A stretch of 54,616 bases of DNA, taken from positions 1-54,616 of the forward strand of contig NZ_CAJGZJ010000020.1 of assembly GCF_904846225.1 (NCBI RefSeq), given 5' to 3'. Shown one piece after another: positions 16,665-25,773 of the stretch (positions within the stretch are counted from its first letter, which is position 1; each line of letters opens with the position of its first letter). A model generated the notes under the pieces. That model saw only the letters and a list, made by a program, of their open reading frames with translations. It searched no databases and was not told the origin of the DNA. Both the position numbers and the translations under genes were made by a program. Source of the DNA: Psychrobacter immobilis (lineage in GTDB: Bacteria > Pseudomonadota > Gammaproteobacteria > Pseudomonadales > Moraxellaceae).

Positions 16665-17348
16665 ATGACAAAATTATCCGAAATTGACTTTGAAACCGCG
16701 CTTGATCGAGTCGAATCTGAACCTCATAGTAGCGCCGCCTCAATTTTACGATGCGCCGAAACGCTGTTTTCGACGAAAGGCTTTAAAGCGGTTACGACGC
16801 GAGATATTGCACAGGCATCTGGCAAGAACATCTCCACTATTAACTTTCACTGGCAAAGCAAACGGTCGCTATATGAAGCGGTATGTAGAATGCATTCTCG
16901 CCAGCTATTGGCTTTTGTATTCCAAACGGAAGCAGCGATTGCAGATAGCACACTTGAGCCCAGCCAAGCGTTAGAGCAGTGGATCGATAAAACGTTGGAT
17001 TTACTGATTGAGAATCCCGCTATTGCTAAGCTAGCGTCACAGAATGTCTCGGTACAAAATAACCCAGAAATGGTGACTTTGTTTCAACATGACATTCAAG
17101 TATTGGCACGGTTTCAAGGCTATCTATCCACATTTCTTGGCCCCACTGACGATCATACTAAGCCATTGCGCCTGTTCACCTTGCTTTATTTTACCATTGG
17201 TATATTTACTGACTCGTCATTACAACAAGCCACGCTTGGTGGGTCGGTTTACGAACAACCAGAATTACAACAACAACTTAAATCGTTTGCAAAAAATCTC
17301 GCAATGAGCTTATTGCAAAAAGATAGTGTACTAACCACAAATTTATAG
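16665..17348 (+). CDS. TetR/AcrR-family regulator, likely repressor of the adjacent efflux genes
   Basis: The 227-residue protein has a TetR-type DNA-binding domain near residues 25-70: AETLFSTKGFKAVTTRDIA, then ASGKNISTINFHWQSKRSLY. The C-terminal ligand-binding half resembles the CerR (DUF1956-like) group, but the ligand is unknown. The gene lies 119 bp upstream of an RND adaptor and pump on the same strand, a common arrangement in which the regulator controls efflux. No Shine-Dalgarno site is obvious before the ATG, consistent with the possible leaderless promoter. Confidence 0.85.
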   Translation: MTKLSEIDFETALDRVESEPHSSAASILRCAETLFSTKGFKAVTTRDIAQASGKNISTINFHWQSKRSLYEAVCRMHSRQLLAFVFQTEAAIADSTLEPSQALEQWIDKTLDLLIENPAIAKLASQNVSVQNNPEMVTLFQHDIQVLARFQGYLSTFLGPTDDHTKPLRLFTLLYFTIGIFTDSSLQQATLGGSVYEQPELQQQLKSFAKNLAMSLLQKDSVLTTNL

Positions 17349-17467
17349 GCTGTTCTGACCAATGACTGTTTTTAGGTAATTGTTTTTAAGTGATTGTTTA
17401 AGTGCTTATGTTTAAGTGAATGTCTAAACGCTGCCTTTATTATTATCCGTATTTATAGAGACCGATT

Positions 17468-18844
17468 ATGAGCGACTTTCAAGACCCTAATAATGAGCAA
17501 GAGCCCACTGCTCAGCAAAAGTTGAATGCTCAGCCGACACCTGAGTCTAAGTTGCCACCATATCGCACATCCAATACAGAGAATAACTCGTCGTCAAAAT
17601 ACCCTTTATGGCTCTTGCCTGCCCTAGCAGCCGTCCTTATCATCGGTGTACTGCTTGGGAAGTATTGGGGTGGCAATGATAAAGCCCCGACAGACGAATC
17701 GCCAGCTTCTACCAGCGCGCTAAATAATACTACGGATAATAGCGCGGCTAATGATGAGGCATCTGTGCTATCAGTAGAAACGATCATGCCAAACCAAGAT
17801 GATGTTGGTAATACGTTGAGCGCTGATGGGACAATCAATGCCAAAGATACCGCGAATGTCAGTGCAAAAGTAAATAATGTCGCCATTGAACGTGTATTGG
17901 TTGAAGAGGGCGATCGTGTCAAAGCGGGTCAAGTATTGGCCGTATTTGATACCGATGCCATGCAGCAGCAAGTCTTGCAAGCAGAAGCTGATGTCGCAGA
18001 AGCTGAAGCGACGCTTGCCAATGCCAGCGCCGATGCAGCCCGCGTCTTGCCACTGATAGATATTGATGCCATCAGCAAACAAGAAGCCGACCGCTATCGT
18101 ACCTCCGAGGTGAAAGCCAACGCTTCTTTGCAAGCCTCAAAAGCTCGGTTGAGCAATCAGCGTTTGACGTTGGAGAATGCCAACGTTATCGCGCCAATCA
18201 GTGGTGTCATCAGTGAAAAAATGGCTGAAGTTGGTATGGTCGCTGGTGGTGATCCATTGTTTACGATTATTAAAGGTGGCGTCTTAGAGTGGCGTGCAGA
18301 TGTCGATCCCAAGCTGGTCGGTGATATTAATATCGGGACCGCTGTACGTGTGAGCTTACCAGACGGTGATGCTGTCATGGGTCAGGTGACTCGTATTGCG
18401 CCGACCGCCGCCGACAATCGTCAAATTACGATTTATGCCAGTTTAGGTGCTAATACAAAAGTACGCGCTGGCATGTTTCAAACGGGCGAGTTCTTATTGG
18501 GCAGTGCCAGTACACAAACGGTTCCCAATAGCGCTATCGTGAGTAACGATGGCTACGATTATGTGATGCTGGTGACTAACATAACGACTCAAAATGGTAA
18601 AACCGTCGGTCGTATCAAGCAACAGCGAGTGGCATTAGGCGAGAGACTAGGCGAGCGCGTAGCGGTCACAGAACCACTACCTAATGACAGCCAAGTGGTG
18701 AAGCAGGGCGGTAGTTTCTTAAACGATGGTGATTTGGTGCGTATCGTTAATAGCGCGAATCAATCAAGCAATACAGCAAACAAGAAAGCAAATGCTACTA
18801 CGAATAAAGTAACGACTGGCACAGCCACGCAGGCGCGCGTATGA
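17468..18844 (+). CDS. RND efflux periplasmic adaptor subunit (membrane fusion protein)
   Basis: The 458-residue protein has a short, polar, Pro/Gln-rich cytoplasmic N-terminus of about 45 residues, one transmembrane helix (LWLLPALAAVLIIGVLLG), and a periplasmic adaptor body. The lipoyl/barrel-sandwich halves are near VERVLVEEGDRVKAGQVLAVFD-like sequence at about 140-160 and APISGVISEKMAEVG near 243. A coiled-coil hairpin of Ala/Glu-rich sequence lies between them. It would bridge the pump encoded next to an outer-membrane channel. The stop codon overlaps the pump start (ATGA), indicating translational coupling. The Thr/Asn-rich C-terminal tail is unusual but unremarkable. Confidence 0.9.
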   Translation: MSDFQDPNNEQEPTAQQKLNAQPTPESKLPPYRTSNTENNSSSKYPLWLLPALAAVLIIGVLLGKYWGGNDKAPTDESPASTSALNNTTDNSAANDEASVLSVETIMPNQDDVGNTLSADGTINAKDTANVSAKVNNVAIERVLVEEGDRVKAGQVLAVFDTDAMQQQVLQAEADVAEAEATLANASADAARVLPLIDIDAISKQEADRYRTSEVKANASLQASKARLSNQRLTLENANVIAPISGVISEKMAEVGMVAGGDPLFTIIKGGVLEWRADVDPKLVGDINIGTAVRVSLPDGDAVMGQVTRIAPTAADNRQITIYASLGANTKVRAGMFQTGEFLLGSASTQTVPNSAIVSNDGYDYVMLVTNITTQNGKTVGRIKQQRVALGERLGERVAVTEPLPNDSQVVKQGGSFLNDGDLVRIVNSANQSSNTANKKANATTNKVTTGTATQARV

Positions 18845-21800
18845 GTTTAAATGTCTCCGCTTACTCGATTAAAAACCCGCTGGTCGCTATTTTGCTGTTT
18901 GTGCTGCTGACGTTAGGTGGCATTTATGGCTTTATGAAAATGAAGGTGCAGCAGTTTCCAGATATTGATCTGCCCGCCGTTGTGGTCACTGTCACTTTAC
19001 CGGGTGCCGCCCCATCGCAGCTCGAAAATGATATTGCAAAAAAGATAGAAAATAAGCTCACCAGCATTGAAGGTGTCAAGCATATTAGGACGACGCTACA
19101 AACGGGTGCGGCCACGATGGTCACAGAGTTTGTACTAGAAAAAGACATTCAAGAAGCTGTCGATGACGTGAGGTCAGCGGTCGGCGAGGTACGTGGCGAT
19201 CTGCCCGCCGCCGCCAATGATCCTATTATTACCAAAGTCTCAACCGCAGGGTTTCCCGTGGTGACTTATACGGTCGCGGCTGACAATATGAATGTCGAAG
19301 ACTTATCATGGTTCGTAGATGACACGGTCACCAAACGTCTTTCTGATATCCCTGGTGTTAGTACGGTCAGCCGTATCGGTGGACTCCAGCGTGAGATTAC
19401 TGTTGCTGCTGACCCTATCGCGCTCAGCGGCTTAAAGTTTTCTATTACACAATTATCGCAGCAGATAGCAGGGATTCAACAAGACAGCTCAGGCGGTGAA
19501 GCAGAAGTGGGTAAAACTACTCAGACCATTCGGGTACTGGGTGCTGTGGAGCGTGCCAATGAGCTTAATGATTTACAAGTTGCTGTCCCAACAGGCGGCA
19601 CGCAAGCACTTGGACGTATGGCACAAATCACTGATGGTGCTGCTGATCCAAGCTCTATTGCCAAGCTAGATGGTCAAACAGTGGTGGCATTTAACATCAC
19701 TCGATCGCGCGGTGCCAGTGAAGTTGAAGTGATGGAACTGGTTGATGCAGAACTGGCCAAGTTATCAGCAGATGTAGGCAATATTAATATCGAAAAAGTC
19801 TATGATCGGGCAACGCCAATTGCAGAAGACTATCAAGCGTCATTACGGATGTTGATCGAAGGTGGTTTGTTGGCGGTGGCGGTGGTTTTCTTGTTTTTAC
19901 GTAATATTCGAGCAACTATCGTGGCGGCTGTTGCTTTGCCACTGTCTGTCATTCCGACCTTTTTAGGCATGTATTTGTTTGGCTTTAGCCTCAATATTAT
20001 TTCACTTTTGGCATTGTCCTTAGTCATCGGCGTGCTGGTTGACGATGCGATCGTCGAGGTTGAAAATATCATACGGCATCTGCGTATGGGGAAGACGCCT
20101 TATGAAGCCGCGATGGAAGCGGCCGATGAAATTGGTTTGGCGGTTGTTGCCACTACTTTTACGTTGATTGCAGTGTTTTTGCCCACGGCTTTTATGGGCG
20201 GTATTGTTGGACAGTTTTTCCGCCAGTTTGGCTGGACAGCCGCCTTATCAATTTTTGCCTCGTTGATGGTCGCGCGTTTAATTACACCCATGATGGCGGC
20301 GTATATCTTGCGTCCAGAAAAAAAGCAGGTCGAAAAACAAAGCGCGCTAATGGGTTGGTATCTCAAAATAGTAGGATGGACGCTGCATCATCGCTGGCTG
20401 ACGATGGGAGCAACTTTATTATTATTTGTGGCGTCATTGACACTGGTGAAGTTATTACCAACCTCATTTATTCCTGATAATGATATTGATCAAACGCGTG
20501 TGGCGATAGAGTTGACACCTGATGTCGCATTAGAAGATACAGAACGCGTTGTCGCGCTGGCAAGCGAGCGCATTTTAGCGATGCCTGAAGTCACCAATAT
20601 TTTTGCTTCAATAGGCGAAGCACAGGCGACGATGGATTCAAACTCCAGCGGCGGGAGCAAAGCAGAGAATATCGCTGGTTTGGATATTGTGCTTGCGCCA
20701 AGAGCAGAGCGCGGCTCTAAGCAAGAGATTGAACGAAAAATTAGTAGTTTATTGGCAGAAGTGCCCGGTGCTCGCTTTACTGTCGGGCTATCGAGTGGTG
20801 GTGAAAGTGGTTATAACTTTTCTATGACCAGTACCAATCCGCAGTTGCTTGAACAGACCGCTCAGCAAATTATGTCAGAGATCCGCAGTTTACCTAGTGC
20901 AGGGTCAGTGACCAGTGACCGCAGTCTGCCGCGTCAAGAGCTGACGGTAACACCAAACAGGCTGGCGATGGCGGATAAAGGCGTGACCACGCAAGATATT
21001 GCAACGACGTTACGGGTAGCGACTGTTGGCGATTATGAGCAGCGTTTGTCCAAGCTTAATCTAGACACGCGGCAGATTCCCATCGTCATTCGTCTGCCAG
21101 ATGTGGCCAAGCAAAATGTTAGTCAATTAGAGGGCTTGTATGTACCGAGCTCACTACCCACAGGACAAGGAGTACGTGTGGGCGAGGTCGCCTCACTAGA
21201 CTTTGGTACAGGGCCTGCCGAAATCAGTAGGCTTGATCGAGAGCGTGCCATTAGTATTACTATTCAGCCTGCGAATGGTGAGCTTGGTGATTTGGTACAA
21301 GCGGTCAAAGCGGTACCTGCCATGCAAAAACTACCACCGTCGATTACTATTATCGATCAAGGTCAAGCAGAGAACATGGCCGACTTATTTAGTGGTTTCG
21401 TGATCGCTATGTCGGTAGGGGTGGTCTGCATTTTAGGGGTGCTTATCTTATTGTTCGGCCGTATATTACAGCCCTTCACCATTCTGATGGCTTTGCCACT
21501 CTCTATCGGTGGTGCGTTTGTGGGTCTGGTTATTACCAATAGTAGCCTGTCTATGCCCTCCATGATCGGTTTTATTATGCTGATGGGTATTGCCACCAAA
21601 AACTCTATCTTATTGGTCGACTATGCGTTGATTGCACAGCGTCGGGGTTTGGCACGTTTTGAGGCGATTGTTGATGCCTGCCGTAAACGCGCACGTCCGA
21701 TTATTATGACTACGATTGCGATGGGTGCGGGGATGTTGCCATTAGTATTTGGTTGGGGAGACGCTGATCCTACGTTTAGGCGTCCGATGGCAGCGGCAGT

Positions 21801-21954
21801 ATTGGGCGGGCTTGTGACTTCCACGTTATTGAGTTTGGTGGTGATACCAGTGGTTTATACCTTGATGGATGATTTGTCAGGTTGGTTTGCTAAGTGGCTC
21901 AAGCCAAGTGGTAAAAAAAGTGAGGTTACTGAAAAGGCTGTTACTGATAAATAA
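18841..21954 (+). CDS. RND multidrug efflux permease
   Basis: A 1037-residue inner-membrane RND transporter, the usual length for HAE1-type pumps. It begins with a transmembrane helix followed by QQFPDIDLPAVVVTVTLPGA. Two large periplasmic loops alternate with two groups of transmembrane helices. The proton-relay aspartates D401/D402 are in GVLVDDAIVEVEN. The second half has MLMGIATKNSILLVDYALI. It would export toxic organic compounds using the proton gradient. No outer-membrane channel gene lies beside it, so it probably uses a channel encoded elsewhere. The substrate cannot be predicted from the sequence. Confidence 0.93.
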   Translation: MSLNVSAYSIKNPLVAILLFVLLTLGGIYGFMKMKVQQFPDIDLPAVVVTVTLPGAAPSQLENDIAKKIENKLTSIEGVKHIRTTLQTGAATMVTEFVLEKDIQEAVDDVRSAVGEVRGDLPAAANDPIITKVSTAGFPVVTYTVAADNMNVEDLSWFVDDTVTKRLSDIPGVSTVSRIGGLQREITVAADPIALSGLKFSITQLSQQIAGIQQDSSGGEAEVGKTTQTIRVLGAVERANELNDLQVAVPTGGTQALGRMAQITDGAADPSSIAKLDGQTVVAFNITRSRGASEVEVMELVDAELAKLSADVGNINIEKVYDRATPIAEDYQASLRMLIEGGLLAVAVVFLFLRNIRATIVAAVALPLSVIPTFLGMYLFGFSLNIISLLALSLVIGVLVDDAIVEVENIIRHLRMGKTPYEAAMEAADEIGLAVVATTFTLIAVFLPTAFMGGIVGQFFRQFGWTAALSIFASLMVARLITPMMAAYILRPEKKQVEKQSALMGWYLKIVGWTLHHRWLTMGATLLLFVASLTLVKLLPTSFIPDNDIDQTRVAIELTPDVALEDTERVVALASERILAMPEVTNIFASIGEAQATMDSNSSGGSKAENIAGLDIVLAPRAERGSKQEIERKISSLLAEVPGARFTVGLSSGGESGYNFSMTSTNPQLLEQTAQQIMSEIRSLPSAGSVTSDRSLPRQELTVTPNRLAMADKGVTTQDIATTLRVATVGDYEQRLSKLNLDTRQIPIVIRLPDVAKQNVSQLEGLYVPSSLPTGQGVRVGEVASLDFGTGPAEISRLDRERAISITIQPANGELGDLVQAVKAVPAMQKLPPSITIIDQGQAENMADLFSGFVIAMSVGVVCILGVLILLFGRILQPFTILMALPLSIGGAFVGLVITNSSLSMPSMIGFIMLMGIATKNSILLVDYALIAQRRGLARFEAIVDACRKRARPIIMTTIAMGAGMLPLVFGWGDADPTFRRPMAAAVLGGLVTSTLLSLVVIPVVYTLMDDLSGWFAKWLKPSGKKSEVTEKAVTDK

Positions 21955-22044
21955 ATTTGGCTTTAAATTGTGACCTGATACTACAATTGGTTTAACAATG
22001 CTTATCGATTGGATATAACAGAAAATCTTTGATACAAGCCTAAT

Positions 22045-22097
22045 AAAAAAGCCAATATCCTTACTGCTCTCAACGGTAAGGATATTGGCTTTTTTAT
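22045..22097. terminator. Strong terminator after the RND operon
   Basis: A perfect 20-bp stem (22045-22064 with 22076-22095; AAAAAAGCCAATATCC on the left arm) encloses an 11-base loop. The arms include A and T runs, so the structure can terminate in both directions. Confidence 0.92.
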
Positions 22098-22262
22098 TTA
22101 ATATTCGCTAACTCGGCAGCCTAGGTTAGATATCTAAAAAACTGCTTAGCAAGCTGTCTAAAAATTATTGAACTTGGCTTCAGATTTATCTTTCAATCTC
22201 TACTCTCAAATATGCCTATTTTGATAAAAGCATCTCATAATCAGTGATCACAAAGTAAAGAA

Positions 22263-22293
22263 ACGGTGGTCATACATAGAGTATAACCACCGT
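22263..22293 (-). terminator. Hairpin terminator after tctA
   Basis: ACGGTGGT (22263-22270) pairs with ACCACCGT (22286-22293), and an inner ATAC/GTAT pairing extends the stem. On the minus strand it is followed by TTTCTTTACTTT, 34 bases past the tctA stop. The U-tract is imperfect. Confidence 0.65.
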
Positions 22294-22326
22294 GAGAGAA
22301 AACTTATAAAGCAGACTAGCGACAGT

Positions 22327-23832
22327 TTAAACAGCAGTTTTCTTAGAACGCTTACGATATATGCTACGGATAATAGGTAGGAATACCATAAAAATTGCTA
22401 GAATCCAAAGCGCTATCGTGATCGGACTGCTCCACAAGATAGACAGGTCACCTTGAGAGATAGACAGTGCGCGTCTCAAGTTAGATTCCATAAGCTCACC
22501 TAACACATAACCTAAAATCAGTGCTGATAATGGGAAGTTAAGCTTACGTAAGAAGTAACCGAATACACCCAATGCCACCATAAATACCAAGTCAAAGGTC
22601 GTGCTATGGATTGAATAAACACCCACGAAGCTAACGGCCGCGATACCTGGTATTAATATATAGTTTGGTACATCAAGCAATTTTGCAAACAAGCCAACCA
22701 GTGGAATATTCATTACTAACAAAATAACGTTACAGATGAATAAAGAGGCAATAAGACCCCAAACGATATCAGGCTGCTCAGTGAATAACTGCGGACCTGG
22801 CGTAATATTATACAAGGTCAGTGCACCCATCATGACTGCTGTCGTACCAGAACCTGGCACACCTAGCGTCAACATTGGTACAAATGAGCCACAAGCTGAA
22901 GCATTATTTGCCGCCTCTGGTGAGGCAACGCCGCGTAGATCACCGTCACCAAAGGTACCGGTATCACCAGCGATTTTGCGTTCACTAGCATACGTCATAG
23001 CGCTAGCAATAGTCGCGCCTGCACCCGGTAAAATACCAACCACAAAACCCATCAAGCCGCTACGTAACATAGCACCTAGGGCAAACGTAAATTCTTTAAA
23101 ATTCAATATACTACGTTTACCTTGTTCAACCACTTTTTGTCCAGTCGTGGTGCTCTCAAGCATTATTAGGATTTCACTAACACTAAAGAAACCGATAACA
23201 ATCGTCGTAAACTGAATACCATCAGATAGATTAACTGAGTCAAAAGTGAATCGGTAAATACCAGTAACCGCATCGACACCAACGGTCGCTAAACCAAGAC
23301 CAATTAAAGCCGCAATACCGGTTTTAACAGGTTGGTCACCGACCAAACCACTCAAGCAGGTGATAGCAAATACCATCAACACAAAGTATTCAGAAGGTCC
23401 AAATGAGATGGCCCATTTGGCTAATAATGGAGCGAATAGCACCACGCCGATGGTTGCGATAGTGGCACCAATAAACGAGGCTACCGCAGATAAGGAAAGT
23501 GCAATACCAGCCTTTCCTTGTTTCGCCAATGGATAACCATCCAACGTCGTCATAATGGCACCAGCATCACCAGGTACGTTAATCAGAATGGCAGAAATAC
23601 GACCACCATACTCACACCCAAGATAAACCGCTGCTAGTAAGATCAGCGCACTCTCTGGTGGTAATCCAAGGGCAAAGGCGAAAGGTAATAATATTGCTAC
23701 ACCGTTAATAGGACCAAGGCCTGGCAACATGCCGACAATCGTACCCAAAAATGCACCGATAAGCGCAATTAATAAGTTTTTTGGTGTGGATGCAATAGAG
23801 AAACCATGCATCAAAAAATCAAAAGTATCCAT
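22327..23832 (-). CDS. tctA: Tripartite tricarboxylate transporter, large membrane subunit TctA
   Basis: The 501-residue polytopic protein has about 12 membrane segments and family motifs GMLPGLGPINGVAILLPFAF near residue 34, YLGCEYGGRISAILINVPGDAGA and GFVVGILPGAGATIAS. TctA forms the translocation pathway of a secondary carboxylate transporter together with TctB and a soluble binding protein. The order on the minus strand is tctC, tctB, tctA, with only 5 bases between tctB and tctA. A hairpin terminator follows. The actual substrate (citrate, another tricarboxylate or an aromatic carboxylate) is not readable from this subunit. Confidence 0.92.
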   Translation of the reverse strand: MDTFDFLMHGFSIASTPKNLLIALIGAFLGTIVGMLPGLGPINGVAILLPFAFALGLPPESALILLAAVYLGCEYGGRISAILINVPGDAGAIMTTLDGYPLAKQGKAGIALSLSAVASFIGATIATIGVVLFAPLLAKWAISFGPSEYFVLMVFAITCLSGLVGDQPVKTGIAALIGLGLATVGVDAVTGIYRFTFDSVNLSDGIQFTTIVIGFFSVSEILIMLESTTTGQKVVEQGKRSILNFKEFTFALGAMLRSGLMGFVVGILPGAGATIASAMTYASERKIAGDTGTFGDGDLRGVASPEAANNASACGSFVPMLTLGVPGSGTTAVMMGALTLYNITPGPQLFTEQPDIVWGLIASLFICNVILLVMNIPLVGLFAKLLDVPNYILIPGIAAVSFVGVYSIHSTTFDLVFMVALGVFGYFLRKLNFPLSALILGYVLGELMESNLRRALSISQGDLSILWSSPITIALWILAIFMVFLPIIRSIYRKRSKKTAV

Positions 23833-23837
23833 ATTGG

Positions 23838-24302
23838 CTATCCTATTATTCCTGATAATATTCCGAGTGGCAATTTGACATCTAACAATATGTCAAATAA
23901 AACATATAAGGCAATACTGATCACAACTGAAAAGATAAGGCATTTAAGAGGCTTACCTGCAAACAGTATACCTACCGAAAAAGACATCAGGATAGTGGCA
24001 AGGATAAAACCTAATACTTCAAAAATAAGACCATAAACCAGTAGAGCTATGGCACATAGCACGAGGTTTCTGATGATTGGTTTGGTCAACCCTAAATCAA
24101 TAGGCTTGGTGAAACTTGCTGGGCGAAAAGCGACGACTAAAGCGCCAAATGCTAGCAAAGAAAAAATTAAAATAGGATAAGGGCGAGGACCAATTGGGTC
24201 ATAAGCAATAGGGGCGACATAACTAGTGGCTAAGTATATTAAAAACAAACTTACTAACGCCATCAGCCCAGAAAACACACGTTCCATTGTCATAAGGGGC
24301 AT
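23838..24302 (-). CDS. tctB: Tripartite tricarboxylate transporter, small membrane subunit TctB
   Basis: A 154-residue protein with four predicted membrane helices, the usual size and layout of TctB. It is poorly conserved in sequence, so the call rests on topology, length and position between tctC and tctA. PIAYDPIGPRPYPILI near residues 30-46 resembles the Gly-Pro-rich loop common to the family. Confidence 0.85.
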   Translation of the reverse strand: MPLMTMERVFSGLMALVSLFLIYLATSYVAPIAYDPIGPRPYPILIFSLLAFGALVVAFRPASFTKPIDLGLTKPIIRNLVLCAIALLVYGLIFEVLGFILATILMSFSVGILFAGKPLKCLIFSVVISIALYVLFDILLDVKLPLGILSGIIG

Positions 24303-24318
24303 TCCTTGAATTGTGGGG

Positions 24319-24351
24319 AAAAAAGGCTGACAGATAAATACCCTGCCAGCC
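24319..24351 (-). terminator. Intercistronic hairpin between tctC and tctB
   Basis: GGCTGACAG (24325-24333) pairs with CTGCCAGCC (24343-24351) with one mismatch. On the minus strand it is followed by TTTTTT. It lies after tctC and before tctB, so it probably acts as a partial terminator or 3' stabiliser that lets the binding protein be made in excess over the membrane subunits. Confidence 0.75.
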
Positions 24352-24410
24352 TTTTAAAATACCAAAAACATGCAATCTTTAATTAATAAGAGTATTGAAG
24401 TTCAATGTAA

Positions 24411-25451
24411 TTATTTGGCCGCTGCAGCTTCAACAAGACCGTATTCAGCAGACAATTCACGCAGCTCACCAGTACGCTTATAAACATAAGCTTCTAGCTC
24501 TTCACCAGTCATAGAGAATGGTAGTAAATCTTGTTGCTCACGTATTTCAGCAAATTTTGGATCAGCAAGCATTTTGTCGAATGCGTCTTTCCACCAGTTG
24601 TAAGCACCAGCACTCACGTCTGGACCCATGTAATAACCACGGACAACTGGCCAAGTGACATCATAACCTTGCTCTTTAGCAGTAGGGATATCAGCCATGC
24701 TACCTTCTAATCTTTCGTCTGAAAATACAGCTAGGACACGCAATTTGCCAGCAGTGGCTTGTGGCATAATCTCAGCAATACCCGCACTAACGGCCGTGAT
24801 ATGGTTACCCATGACCGCTGTAATAGCTTCACCGCCGCCTTCCATCGCCACATAAGTCATATCGCTAGGCTTAACGCCAACCGCTTTTGCCAAAATCGCA
24901 GTTTGCATCCAATCCTGACCACCAACACTACCACCAGCGCCGAAACTGATTGCCTTTGGATCTTTTTTCAATTCAGCAACCAATCCTGCTAGATCTTTGA
25001 TAGGTGAATCAGCATTTACCGCTACCGCGCCATAATCTGTACCAACACCTGCCAACCATTTCACATCTTTTTCAGTGAATTTACCAAATTTACCTTGCGA
25101 TAAGTTCAGAATAGAACCAGTTGAGAAGGCAATAATCGCATCGCCGTTAGAGCGGTCATTAGCAACGATTTTGTTATAAGCAACAGCACCTACGCCGCCT
25201 GGCATATAGGTGACACGCATAGGATCTGTCAAGAGGCCAGTATCTCTTAGGCCAATTTGAGCAAGCTTACAAGTTATATCAAAGCCACCACCTGGTTTCG
25301 CCGGAGCAATACATTCTGGGCGTGAAGGGGCGATTAGCTCAGCTGAGCCATTTGCCACAGCCGCATCTGTAGTCGCAGTTTCGTTTGCATTATTGCAGGC
25401 GGTTAAAGACAGGATAGATAGACCAAGCGCTAGATAAGATAGTTTTTTCAC
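24411..25451 (-). CDS. tctC: Tripartite tricarboxylate transporter substrate-binding lipoprotein TctC (Bug family)
   Basis: The 346-residue protein starts with a lipoprotein signal ending SLTAC (Cys 19), then an Ala/Thr/Asn-rich linker and a periplasmic Bug-type binding domain. Visible family features are APAKPGGGFDITCK, the loop that contacts ligand carboxylates, YMPGGVGAVAYNKIV, and ISFGAGGSVGGQDW. It delivers substrate to TctBA. The Bug family binds citrate, other di/tricarboxylates, aromatic acids and amides, so the neighbours matter: a lactonase-like hydrolase and a MatC-type permease lie just upstream. Confidence 0.9.
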   Translation of the reverse strand: MKKLSYLALGLSILSLTACNNANETATTDAAVANGSAELIAPSRPECIAPAKPGGGFDITCKLAQIGLRDTGLLTDPMRVTYMPGGVGAVAYNKIVANDRSNGDAIIAFSTGSILNLSQGKFGKFTEKDVKWLAGVGTDYGAVAVNADSPIKDLAGLVAELKKDPKAISFGAGGSVGGQDWMQTAILAKAVGVKPSDMTYVAMEGGGEAITAVMGNHITAVSAGIAEIMPQATAGKLRVLAVFSDERLEGSMADIPTAKEQGYDVTWPVVRGYYMGPDVSAGAYNWWKDAFDKMLADPKFAEIREQQDLLPFSMTGEELEAYVYKRTGELRELSAEYGLVEAAAAK

Positions 25452-25773
25452 ACGACACTCCTTGTGTGTATTTTTGAAGTAAAGCTCAATGAAATTTAAT
25501 GTAATATAAGAAAGCGATTGAAGATCATATTAACGAAATAGCAACTCAAGTTAATAAATCTTATACCGATATAACTTTTGATGTTATGCAAAAGTAACAG
25601 AATATTTTAAAAATAACAAGAAACATATGTATGTATGTATGAATTTTATCTTGATGTAATCAATCTAAAAGTAAAGAAAAGCATTTTATTTCAATATCAT
25701 GTCGATTATTTTAGGTAAAAGCCAATAACTTTGTTTAGTTTTGATGACTGCGAGAGAAGGGATCATAATAAGT
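25452..25773. other. 322-bp gap between the hydrolase gene and tctC
   Basis: It separates two minus-strand units and should contain the tctC promoter. A tetranucleotide tract ATGTATGTATGTATG lies near 25625-25641. On the minus strand a GGAG-containing ribosome site precedes the tctC ATG. I see no gene, RNA or clear terminator for the hydrolase gene. Confidence 0.45.

Noticed and set aside
22736..23215. A 159-codon plus-strand frame inside tctA
   Set aside because: Shadow of the tctA coding sequence; no known motif and the tctA protein is unmistakable.
25625..25641. ATGT tetranucleotide tract as a phase-variation switch
   Set aside because: Only about four units, and outside any coding frame or clear promoter spacer; too weak to claim.
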